NCBI RefSeq assembly: GCF_000471905.2
Contig: NW_006498085.1
Coordinates: 240,573-304,572, forward strand
Source of the DNA: Amborella trichopoda
Taxonomy: Eukaryota > Streptophyta > Magnoliopsida > Amborellales > Amborellaceae
Reading direction: 5' to 3'
Length of the DNA: 64,000 nucleotides
Position 1 is the stretch's first letter, and each line of letters starts with the position of its first letter. Positions 47,720 through 57,779 of the stretch are shown here, piece after piece. The notes under the pieces are model-generated. The model saw nothing but the letters and a program-made list of their open reading frames with translations. It ran no database searches and was not told the DNA's origin. Both the position numbers and the translations under genes were made by a program.

Positions 47720-48332
47720 GCTTCAGATGAGGCCGTGCCTAATTCTGAGCATTAGTGTACCTTGTCGTGGTATTTTAAGCTCCCTATTGGGCCTTTGAAA
47801 TTTCGATGGAGAGATAGTAGTTGTTTAGTGAGCTTTTTGAGCTGGTTTCTTTTACTTCTTACATCTTCGGTCCCTCTCCTTCATATTGGCCTTTATGTTC
47901 TTCTCTTTTCCTTTTTTTTTTTTCTATTTCTCTTGCTTTTTATGGATAGATCTTTTGTTCATATTTGTTTGGTCACTTATTGTCTATGGACACCCTCCTG
48001 CATGCCGCCATGGTCTGTCTAATTTTCACATACGGGCGGCGCCTTAGTATAGGCTTCACGTCGCCCCAACCCTTATCCTTGAGGAGATTGCAAAAGGAAA
48101 GTTGTTTATTGAGTGCAAGTTCTTAAGTTAGGTTGTTTGTGAGGCTTCGATTCGTGGGTGGTTTTGGATACTTCGAGGTTTAGAGTTTTGATAGAGATTT
48201 AAAAATATTGTTGTCCATCTTTAAATGTTGGGAGTACTTTGTATTTTTTCTAGGTTTCTTTTTTTTGCTTTGTAGTTTTGGAGCTTAGCTCCTTTAATTA
48301 ATGAAACAAATCTTAACATTAAAAAAAAAAAA
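47720..48332 (+). mobile_element. L1-type LINE 3' end with poly(A), inside a MITE
   Basis: A 5'-truncated piece with the usual plant L1 tail: T-rich text, then GTTTTGGAGCTTAGCTCCTT, TAATTAATGAAAC and a 13-A run ending at about 48332. On its right the family A text resumes (GAGTATGTTTTACTTTTATG, TTGTTGACACCTGATGTAAA). The left boundary is approximate. Confidence 0.6.
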
Positions 48333-49439
48333 AGGGTACGAATTTTTGGAGTATGTTTTACTTTTATGGTACAAAGTTGTTGACACCTGATGTAAACCTT
48401 TCTTTCTTTTAATTTTAATTAGAAAGAGATGGATTAACATTAGAGTTTCCAATGGTTAACCGATTCTAAAGAAGATAAAAAGACGCATGGGACACGTGTC
48501 TATGAACACGAGGTAGGTTGGTTACTCTTAGAGAGAGAGAGAAGAGAGGGGGCGCGAGTCATGTGGGTTTGGACCGCGCCGGAGCCATCGGGGAGCAAGG
48601 GGTGTGGTCGGGGTGGGTTCGGTTTCAATTGAGCGGGTGGACCCCACTGATTCAGCCAGGCTCTCGCCTGTCGCTTTGTCGCCACGTCATTATTGTCTCT
48701 CTCTATCGACCTCATAATCCAACACTTTCTTACCACGTCACTGTAATACCCCCCACCTGAAAAAAAATAAAATAAAAAAATAATAATAATAAAATAAAAT
48801 AAAAATAAATAAATAAATTAAAGTGGAACGTTAAGTCGCGCGCTCCTTTCGCCGAATGATTCGTTCTCCGGAAATTTTGACGGCCTCGTTTGCTGGTGTT
48901 TGGGAAGCGTTCATCGTTCTTTTTAGTTGAGGTGACTAAATTCATCTTCTTATTTGAGGTGACCGAAATTCATTGAAACAAAAATCTTTTCAGTTATATA
49001 ATGTATTTTTGTAAAAATCGTGAAAAAAAAAAAAAAAAATGTTTTTAGGACCTCATGTATTTTCGAAAAAAAAAAAAATGTAATTGTAAAAAATCATATA
49101 TGACACCACCCTATAAATTACCTAAAAACCAAATCAACCCCACGCACTAGATTTTTATTTTTATTTTTTATCCACCCTTTTTCAAACAATAATAAACAAA
49201 GAAGAAAACCAACTTTTCTTTGTGTTTTATTTTATTTTATTTCAACCCTCGCAATGGCTGTAGCAAAATCTAATGATTATTGACAATAATATTGATGAAT
49301 AAATATTTAAAATTAAATAATAGTTTTAAATATTTATCATCAAAATTGCTACAGTAAATAGAATATACATACAATTTAGCTTTTATAAATAATTTTCACT
49401 CCCACATTATTCTTATTATTATTATTATTATTATTTAAA
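48333..49439. other. Upstream region of the WDL gene
   Basis: It starts with the right end of the family A MITE. 48500-48760 is more GC-rich with GA and CT tracts. A-rich simple sequence lies at 48760-48820 and poly(A) runs at 49021-49080. No gene seen. Confidence 0.4.
48491..48740. promoter_or_regulatory. Cluster of ACGT-core elements
   Basis: A perfect palindromic G-box GACACGTGTC (48491-48500) and two copies of CCACGTCA (48682-48689 and 48733-48740). Such motifs bind bZIP and bHLH factors and ABA or light response regulators. They lie about 1.7-1.9 kb before the WDL leader, so a link to that gene is only a possibility. Confidence 0.3.
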
Positions 49440-50410
49440 CTCCTTTCTTTTCTCATTTTCACTTGTCACGTATTTAACCGTCTCTCTCTTCCCTCCATTT
49501 TCACTTATTTAACCGTCTCCCTCTCTCACCTAAACAGACCCCATCCCCTCCTCGTAAGTTCTCACTTATTTAACTGCCTCTCTTTCATTTTCACTTATCT
49601 AACCGTCTCTCTCTATTTCAATTTTTTTTAAAATAAATTTATTATCCTCTCCTCTCTCTCTCTCTCTCTCTCTAGTCACTTGTCAGTTGTCACGTATTTA
49701 GGCGTCTCTCATCTTTCCCTCTCTATCTCTTCCCTCCTCTTATTTTGACACATTTCACAGCGTCCCACTAAATTCCATCTTCATTTTCACTCACTTATTT
49801 AACACACTCTCTCTCATCAAACCCTCTCTCTCTCTCCGTAGCTCGTCCCTTCCATTTTTACTTATTTAACTTCCTCTCACTATATTTCCTCTCTCATTTT
49901 TTTCTCACTTATTTAACCGTCCATCCCCCCTCTCTCTCTTTCACTTATCACTATCAAGTATCAATCACTCCCCCTTTCTCTCTCCTCATTTCTTACCTCC
50001 TATTTTCACTTTTTTTTTTTTTAACCGTCTCTCACTGTCTCTCTTCCCTCCTTTTTTAACACACACACACTCTCTGTCTCTCTCTCTCTGATATTTTCAC
50101 TTATTATTACACACTCCCTCTCTCTCACATATTTTCACTTATTATTACACACACACTCTCTCTCTCTCTCTGATATTTTCACTTATTATTACACTCTCTC
50201 TCTCTCTCTGATATTTTCACTTATTATTTAACCGTCCCGCTCCACCCCTCGCCTGTCTTCAATTTTCGTCTTTTTAAATCCTCCCTCCCCCTCTCCTCTC
50301 TCTCTCTCTCTCTCTCTCCTTTTCGTTCAACTTATTTAACGTCTCACGATCCCCTCCCCTCCTCTCACTGTCCTCTCTCTCTCTCTCTGTCTCGCTCTCT
50401 CTCTCTAAAT
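49440..50410 (+). repeat. CT-rich repeat block: TTCACTTATTTAACCGTCTCTC units
   Basis: Nearly one kilobase built of (CT)n mixed with recurring TTCACTTATTTAACCGTCTC at irregular spacing, about ten or more times. At 50088-50228 there is a tighter sub-array, four units of TATTTTCACTTATTATTACAC plus a (CT) run. Strong strand bias (C and T only for long stretches). It ends at the inferred start of WDL transcription. Confidence 0.85.
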
Positions 50411-51841
50411 CTCGAAGGAGTGAGATCCTAAGGCGCTGGCAAGGAGCAAGGAGGTTGCAGACCTTCCTCGATCTTTCTCCCTCTGGAAACGATGGCTTCG
50501 CATTTTCTCTACCGATTCGTTACCCATTTATTCTTGCTGTAGACCTCTTGATCTATGCTCCTCCCTCTAATCCAGAGCTTTAATGGCGTTCTGATACTCA
50601 AATCCGGTAAACTAAGGTAACACAAACTCGTGAAAGTTACTTTTTGCTGTTTGTGTGTGTCCAAAACGTTATGCATTTGAATGCATTATGATCCATCCGC
50701 TATCTCTAACCGCGAGAGTCCTAGCAATCTATTATGGATTTATGTTTGTGCTTGATTGTCCATTTTGTGTCTTGGACGTGTTTGGATCGACGACAGTTTT
50801 AATCCACTGTGGATTATATAATATGCTTGCATAATCCTTTGAGGTTTGAAAACCTCCACTGTTTTTCCTTTGTTCTCAGTCATTTATGCATGTTGTGTTT
50901 TTAGTAAGAAATGGATTCTGATTATCGTTTTCACCTGGTTCATTTTTTTGTATTTTTTCTTGGATTTTATTTATTTAAGTAGAAAGTTATTCATTGTTTA
51001 ACCTTTTTTTTTGAACCGATTGATTTCCTGGTGTACTTGTTTTATTTTAAGTTTTTATGTGAGCTGATTATTATTGTTATGATTATTATTTTGATATTTT
51101 TAACTTTTGAGCTGATTGATTTTATTTTGTGCTTTTTTCTTTTGTAGAGAAAAAAATTATTTATGTTTCTCTGTAAAAGTGTAGTTAAGTACTCTTTTGG
51201 TTGATTCATATTCATTGTGGTGACATTTGGGGTTTCATGATTTGACCATTGTCTTATGTTTAGTACTCGTGTAAGGATATAATTTTGATTTGAAATATAA
51301 GGCATTTGGCTAATTTCCATTTAATTTTTTTGATCCCCTGGTTGTTTGGTCGAATTGAAAATGTTTCTCAAGGAATACCTTTCATTTATTTTGATCTTTT
51401 TTTTTAGAGTAATTCGTGTGAGGAATTGAATAAGCATGTTTCTGGCAGTGCTCAAAATGGATGTCACTACATTGGAATAGTTATGAAGTTGAGGAAATTT
51501 TATTTTGGCCCCTAATTCCAGCGTCTCTCTTGTTCTCTCAGGGAAACAAATTTTAATTTATCAGCTTTTCCTTCATATCTTCAATTTATGGCTTTCATAA
51601 AAGTAGGATTTAATTTCATGGATTAAATGGTTTCAAGTTATTTGCCCTTTTTCTACTGAAATGAAATCCCTTTCTGACTATATATTGCCTTTCTTGGAGC
51701 GTGCAAATTATTTGCTTTATTATATTTTGGTATTCCTTGCACATGGAAATTGAGGCCTGATTTGGGGGTGCTTATTGCTGTAGTTGCCAGTTGTGAAGAA
51801 ACTGAGGATTTTATTAAAACCTGCAAATTGAGCTTCACAAA
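50411..51841 (+). promoter_or_regulatory. Inferred 5' UTR exon and leader intron of the WDL gene
   Basis: 50411-50605 is mixed-composition sequence unlike the surrounding spacer and ends ATCCG|GTAAAC, a possible donor. A T-rich, intron-like 1.2 kb follows, with candidate acceptors before the coding start (TTGCTGTAG near 51784, TTCTGGCAG near 51450). A long first intron in the leader is common in this family. Exact sites are inference. Confidence 0.4.
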
Positions 51842-54673
51842 ATGGATGATGGCCTAAAAATGTACACATCAGACCAGGTAAATGGGCTATCTGATTTGGG
51901 TAAAGAAGCAGATGGAAATTCTGAGACTTCACCTCAAACTGATGAATCGGTGGTGTTCAATTCGCTCAAAGGGGAAGTGGAAGCTGGACCCACTTCTACC
52001 AAAAGCAAAAACTCTGTCCATGCCAAGGTAGCTATCGTTTTCTGTTTTTTTTTTTCTTTCTGATCAGTAATATTACTCTATTTTCCACTGCCAAATATGA
52101 CCCTATTGGTTGGGTTGCTTGTGTTTTGATTGATGTGAGCCGAGTTTCTTTTATACTTCATTACAGAGAAAAGAAGCAAATACATTTTAAAAACAGAGTA
52201 TTGCATGACTATACAGACCCTTGCTTGACATGGCATACTCTTTTGTGTTATGTAGGACTTAGGAAGTGAAAAGCCCAATCGCTCTAAGTCACAGAAGGCT
52301 CAAGGGAAATCTGGGAAATCAAATTCCAGCATTGAGAAGCCCCAAAGCCCGAAAAGAGTTGTGGCTACTTGGGTGAAAAAGAACAAAGATGGTAACCATA
52401 CAGATGGGATAGCATCACATGTTTCTAATGGTTCTGTTACTTCGACTTCTCGTTCAAAGCACAATGCCATCCAGCCTTTTGCCCTTGTAACCAACAGGGG
52501 ATCTCTCAATGGGGTGCACCCTGTCGACAGTAATTTAGATGGTGGTTCAGGTCAACAGCTTAGATCCAAGTCTATGCCAATTTCAAGGCAGCCCAAGGTA
52601 GATAAATTTGCCTGGATACTTAAAAATAGGACCTGTATCCTTTTGAGAATACTTTGAGAACATATTAGAAATACCGATGATTGGGTTTTGTTCCCTTGTG
52701 TGTCTTAAGATTCTTATTCTTTCAGTAAGGAACTGATTTAGTGGGTGTGATTGTGAATGATAGCGTGCAAATATTGTTTTAGTTTTGGTTTTGGCTTGCT
52801 TCTTTGTGTTGGTTGTACTGATATGTGTGGCTTATGTTTGATTGAGCAGCATTCTGGGAATAGTGGATCAGCTTCCTCCGCTTTTAAGGCCTCACAGTCA
52901 GAAAGCACCAAGTAGGTTTGCTTGCACTCAAGTCTTACGTTAAGCTATGCAAGACTTGTTGTAACATGTCATTTATCGAGTATTGAAATCAATTCCATTC
53001 TGTGTGTGATTGGATTCTGATCAGATTGTTTCTCTCTTCCTGGGACATGTCACTTTGCAGATTAGAGGACCAAAATCTAAAGCCGTCCAAGGGAGAATCA
53101 TCCAACAAAGATGAAGAAGATGCTCATTCTACTTCTTCGTATCCTTCTTGATTTATAATTGACAGGCACACACATATAAATGGAAACAGAACATGCACTG
53201 CCGAGTAATTTTTACATCCTTAGCTCACAGGCCAAAAACTCCAAAAAAAAAAAAAATCCATCTGGGGAGATTTGTTTGGCCCCAAGTTTTGTAGAGGACC
53301 CATATTCATCCCAATGAACAAGCTCATGAACAAAAATGCGGAAGGGAATCCACTCAAAATGGTCTTTTTTTAGGAGAGAGAAAATGCAATGCATAAAGCC
53401 TCCTGTTTTAGGAAAGAAGTCAAAGAATAAGCGGTTTTAAAACAAGGCCATAAGGGATTTGTTTGACCCCAAATTTTGTAGATGTTCTTATCATCAGTAG
53501 ATGGCCAGTTTAAAAATAGAAAAAAAAGTTGATTTTGAGTTATTAAAGACTTGGATATAAAATGGACAGCCATTGTTCACTAAATTCTCTCTCATCTAAT
53601 GCAATCTATTTTCCTTTCATCTATTTTTATTTTATTTTATTTTTATTTTTATTTTTAATATTGTTTAGTGGGTTCAAGAGTGTATATGTGCAAATTATGG
53701 GGTCAAACACATCATGGATCAGTTTTTTCAGGAGTTTTTGGCTTGTGAGCTGATGATGTAGAGATTAGCTTCGGAGTATGCAAGTCTTCCACACACACAC
53801 ATATAAGAGGAAGGGATTTCATGTTAGTGTTTCATAATAATATAATGACATGACTCCTTTTGAAAACAATGTTTTGTATGACCCAAAATTTCGCACATGC
53901 ACTCTTCATCCCGATAATCCCCCTCCCATAAAGAGCAAAAAAACCCAGATTTGCACCCTAGCAAAGGTCAAAATGAGTCCTTCCCAACTAAGGATCTAGT
54001 TGTCCATTTAGTGGACATTGAGATGAAGATCCTTAAAAACTCAAAATCCATTTTTTTTCCTAAAATTGTTCATCTAATTAAATTTGGGATGAAAAGGAAT
54101 CCCTTTAAAGCCTAGATCTAAGCGTCCAATGAAATGGAGGCCGTATGTTTATTAAGTTAAGAAATCACTTTTATAGTTGCATTTTCAAATTTTGGTTTCT
54201 TAAGAGTGTTCATCTTAATGAAAACAGTGTAAGTTAAGTAATCACTTTTAGGGTTGCATTTTTGAATTTTGTTTTCTTGTGATTGTTCATCTGAATGAAC
54301 AAAGTGTACATTTCAAAATTGGGGTGCAACAAGTGCGTTCATCACCGTTCAAATTCCATCAGATAGCCTTGGTTGTCCGATAGTGTTTGAATTTTATTTT
54401 ATTTTTTTACAAATCCAATTCACATGAAACTTTGAGGGTGTGTGCCCTCATAGGCACACCTAATAAAAATTTAAAAAATATTTCACATAAGATAAATGAT
54501 TATAATACTTCTATAATAAGTTAGGGTTCTTTTGGTTATTTTATTTTAGGTGAAATATCTTTTATATTTTATTGGGTGTGTGATGGTGTGAGATACACGC
54601 CTCAAATTTATCTAATTAACCAAAAAAAAAATTTTGAATACTATCATGCGATCCCAACCATCTTAATTCGATC

Positions 54674-54726
<53 letters not shown>

Positions 54727-54885
54727 GTACGTACGTACTACTACCTTACCTTTACGTTTAGGTTTAGGGTTACGGTCGTTAGTAGTTAGTTTACTTTTCG
54801 TTTCGTTACNNNNNNNNNNNNNNNNNNNNAAACTAACTAATTACTATACTATCACGTACCCAACCTACTACTTAACTACTAGTAG

Positions 54886-54927
<42 letters not shown>

Positions 54928-56358
54928 TGCTAGGCATATCCCTTCTATTTAGGGTTGGCTGTATGAATCCTTTTTGCTATTCCGCTCTATCAAGCACCAT
55001 ATCCTCAATCAGTCCATAGGTTATCAAATCTCTTCCCATGACTTCCATCAAATGTCCTTTTGGACCTTGGCTTTTTAGAGCCTCACTTGAAAAGCTTGGC
55101 AAAAAAACATTTTCTAGCATGAGAAAACCCCTATGATAGCTCGAAAATTTTTCACATTTGGTTATGAAATTTAAAGCTTTAAAAAATGGTACAGAGCTTG
55201 TAGATCTATCAACACTTGAAAATGGACAGTTTAGATAATGGGTTACAAGATACACTACTTTTAGGGCTTGAAGTCCTTTTTTTTTAAACATCCATAATGG
55301 TCAAGGTCGAGATGATCAATTGATGATTTTCCAATGCCAGAACTGCAATTTTCAATGAGATTTAAGATCTAGCTTTACTTTTTCTCATAAAGCTTAGGCC
55401 TTATATATATATATATATATATATAGAAAGGAGCCTTTGTTCTATGACAAAAAGTTAAATCACACCTCGAAAACTATTGAAAAATGTTGTTCTTGCACCA
55501 AAAAACCTACAAATTGGTCATCTCGACCTTGAAAATTATGGATTTTTAAAAACAAAATGGATTTCAAGCCGTAAAAATAGTGTATCTTGTGATACATAAT
55601 CTAGACTTCAATTGTTGTGATCTGCACCATTTTTGGAGGTTTAGATTTCATAATCAAGGGTGGAAATGGATTTTCAGGCCATCATAAAGATTTTTTCCAT
55701 TGAAATTGCATTTTTGCTGGGGTTTGAGATGCGGCTTTACTTTTTGTTGTAAAGCCTGAGCTGTATTCTAGCCACATCCTGTATACATTCATATAAATAG
55801 TTTTTGGGATTGTTCACCTACTTGTAGCCGTAGTCTATGTGAAACCTTAAGGATTTTAAGCAGTCCTAGCCTTGCAGAAACTAAGCCCGGAAGAGTCGGT
55901 ACAACTCCTTCCTATGGTTTTAGCTTCAGATGTGATGAGCGAGCTGAGAAAAGAAAAGAGGTGCAATAACTATGTGCGTTAATCATGTTTTTAATTAAAA
56001 CATCTCTATACCACGCATCTGCATTCAGGTATCTAACTATTGTCTCATTTGTCTATCCACCAGTTCTATTCAAAGCTAGAGGAGAAGATTCATGCAAAAG
56101 AAGTGGAGAAAAGTAACTTGCAGGCCAAATCAAAGGTGATGCATATAAGTCAATGTATTGAACAATTTTTCTTTTGCTGATTATGGTACATATACATTTA
56201 ACTAATTTTAACATAGGTGTAAGTGACATCCTGTATTCATTCTGTAGGAGACTCTAGAGGCTGAGATCAAGCTTCTTAGGAAGAGCTTGACATTTAAGGC
56301 CAATCCCATGCCGACCTTTTATCAGGAACCTGCACCACCAAAAGTTGAGCTGAAGAAG
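51842..56358 (+). CDS. WDL5: WVD2-like (WDL)/TPX2-family microtubule protein, 5' part
   Basis: Seven coding exons: 51842-52027, 52256-52597, 52850-52911, 53061-53138, 55864-55960, 56064-56135, 56248-56358, joining in frame to 316 residues; 56358 is an exon end with donor GTAAAT, not a stop. Residues 1-240 are low-complexity and Ser/Lys-rich ([29 protein letters not shown]). The TPX2 C-terminal domain starts about 242 ([14 protein letters not shown]), contains the KLEEK signature (259-263), [16 protein letters not shown] (289-304) and PPKVELKK (309-316). Family members bind and bundle cortical microtubules and shape elongating cells; Arabidopsis WDL5 (AT4G32330) acts in ethylene-regulated growth. 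Paralogue assignment rests partly on gene order. The basic C-terminal tail expected next was not found in the remaining 7.6 kb, which is TE sequence, so the next intron is very long or the gene ends outside the window. The fourth coding intron (2.7 kb) contains a MITE, (TA)n and a 20-N gap. Confidence 0.88.
53211..53763. mobile_element. Long-TIR MITE in a WDL intron (about 0.55 kb)
   Basis: Left TTTACATCCTTAGCTCACAG, then GCCAAAAACTCC and TGTTTGGCCCCAAGTTTTG. The opposite strand of the right end reads TCTACATCATCAGCTCACAA, then GCCAAAAACTCC and TGTTTGACCCCATAATTTG. The inverted match is about 85 bases and may extend further outward. CACACACATATAA in direct orientation on both sides could be a target duplication. 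Confidence 0.75.
53764..54359. other. WDL intron sequence
   Basis: Contains a direct repetition of AGTTAAG...TAATCACTTTTAKRGTTGCA near 54155 and 54233; otherwise nothing recognised. Confidence 0.4.
54360..54676. mobile_element. MITE related to 6611-7051
   Basis: Both arms carry CACACC/GGTGTG text (GGCACACCTAATAAAAATTT; GGGTGTGTGATGGTGTGAGA), and the outer parts carry ACAAATCCAATTCACATG. The central TTTGGTTATTTTATTTTAGG resembles the centre at 6840 and 23060. Ends are approximate. Confidence 0.4.
54677..54926. repeat. Two (TA)n tracts around a 20-N gap
   Basis: (TA) of about 22 units at 54677-54721 and about 19 units at 54888-54926. Between them is unusual low-complexity text (four GTAC units, then CTACCTTACC, GTTTAGGTTTAGGG, TTTTCGTTTCGTTAC), the N run 54810-54829, and AACTAACTAATTACTATACT. 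The sequence here is doubtful. Confidence 0.7.
54932..55075 (-). mobile_element. RTE-type LINE, short 3' fragment
   Basis: On the minus strand it reads [20 protein letters not shown] and EDMVLDRAE, the C-terminal end of the RTE reading frame as in 57290-57772. Old, 5'-truncated. Confidence 0.75.
55076..55760. mobile_element. Two adjacent family A/B-like MITE fragments
   Basis: 55080-55385 and 55430-55760 both carry the family core (ATGGTCAAGGTCGAGATGAT; GGTCATCTCGACCTTGAAAA, mirror images) and AAAGCTT...AAAATGGTACAG-type text. They are in opposite orientation and separated by (TA)n at 55398-55424. Confidence 0.45.
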
Positions 56359-57030
56359 GTAAATACAATGCATTATGGAAAATGGTCTTTCTCCAACTGA
56401 TCAATTTTTTTATTCATTGGCAATTGGCATGAAATGTTCTTACATTATACCAACTTGAATTTCTGTCATCCTGAATGCAGTACCTGTGGTAAGTTATATC
56501 CAGTATGGCTTTAAGTTTGTGCATCCTTTTCAATACTGCCAAATTGAGAATATATTGATACTCATTGAAATAGTGGCACTTGGATCATGGCCAGTTCTGC
56601 ACTTCCATATTAGCAATCCACGCCTCTTACAGGGAAGTCCTGCATAGACTAAACGTCAATTAGGAAACTGGTTCATGATTGCAGTTTGTAATTCATGAGA
56701 TTTTGAGGTAACAAGTGATGGTTCGAATATTTAAATCATAGCATCTGTGGCATTACTTTGATTTGTTATGAATAATTGGAAGGTTAGTTATAATCACTGG
56801 TCCTTAATGTTTTGATGTTAATCCAGCAGCCATGTTGTTTTCAAAAGAGCTGATTGTTTAGCTACTTTCCTTTTAGGCTGATCTTTAAATTTGGATGGCA
56901 GCCTTATGATCATCGTGTTTGTTTCCAGTTCTCATGTCATTGGCTGTACTTCGGTTATCTATCTGTCTATCGAATCTCCTTACCATTACTGTTTAAGATC
57001 ATATTGTTCTCAACTATAATAATAATAATA

Positions 57031-57071
<41 letters not shown>

Positions 57072-57289
57072 TATAATGATAATGATAATAACAATAGTAG
57101 GAGAAGTAGTAGTAGGAGTAGTAGCAACAGCAACAAAGAATAATAATAAGAAATCGCTCGTGTTGCTTGCATTAGGCTATCCTTTTTGGCTGAATTGGTA
57201 ATTGTGAGAGGTTAATATGTTCGTGGTGGGTCCATTATGAAGCTACAATACATTAAAAATAAATGAATACTTTCATATGAGTAAACGTA
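56359..57289 (+). other. WDL intron sequence with an (ATA)n microsatellite
   Basis: The 3'-most exon seen ends at 56358. A microsatellite of (AAT/ATA) units lies at about 57015-57070, followed by AGTAGTAGTAGGAGTAG text. No further WDL exon could be recognised. Confidence 0.45.
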
Positions 57290-57772
57290 TATATTAGAAT
57301 TCAAGTTAAATGGAATACATACATATGAGCAGATGTGGAAAATTAAAAGTCAAGTTCAATTTAGACGAGCTTTGCTTTATAGGGTGGAATGTTGGGCGGT
57401 CAAGAAACAACATACCCATAGGATGAATGTAGTTGAGATGGATAAGTGGCAAGACAAGAAGGGATATAATTTGAAATAAATACATTCAGGAGAATTTAGG
57501 TTTGGCTCCAATAGGCGATAAGATGAGAGAAAGTAGACTTAGGCGGGCTGACCATGTGCAACGCAGACCCAATACAATACATGTTAGGAGATGCAAGTTG
57601 GTTCGAGTGGAAGGCTCAAAACGGGCAAGAGGTAGGCCTAAAAGGACATGGTTGGAAGTAGTGAGAAAAGATATGGGGATTAATAGACTCACTGAGTGTA
57701 TGTTGATAGAGCAGAATGGTTTGTAGAGATGACCCCACATAGTTGGGAAAAGGCTCTGATGATGATGATAAA
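57290..57772 (+). mobile_element. RTE-type LINE, 5'-truncated
   Basis: C-terminal part only, with the continuous segment 57502-57726 ([40 protein letters not shown]), an in-frame stop and a final (GAT)n at 57757-57769. Same sense as the gene. It meets the end of recognisable hAT transposase sequence at about 57780. Confidence 0.85.
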
Positions 57773-57779
57773 GTACAAA

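Noticed and set aside
54757-54772. Telomere-like TTTAGGTTTAGGG
   Set aside because: One and a half units in doubtful sequence next to a gap; no array.
56481-56488. Possible eight-base micro-exon of WDL (after GAATGCAG, before GTAAGT)
   Set aside because: It would not keep the frame to give the expected P-rich tail, and such sites occur by chance.
57015-57200. 115-codon frame with a long isoleucine run
   Set aside because: Product of the (ATA)n microsatellite.
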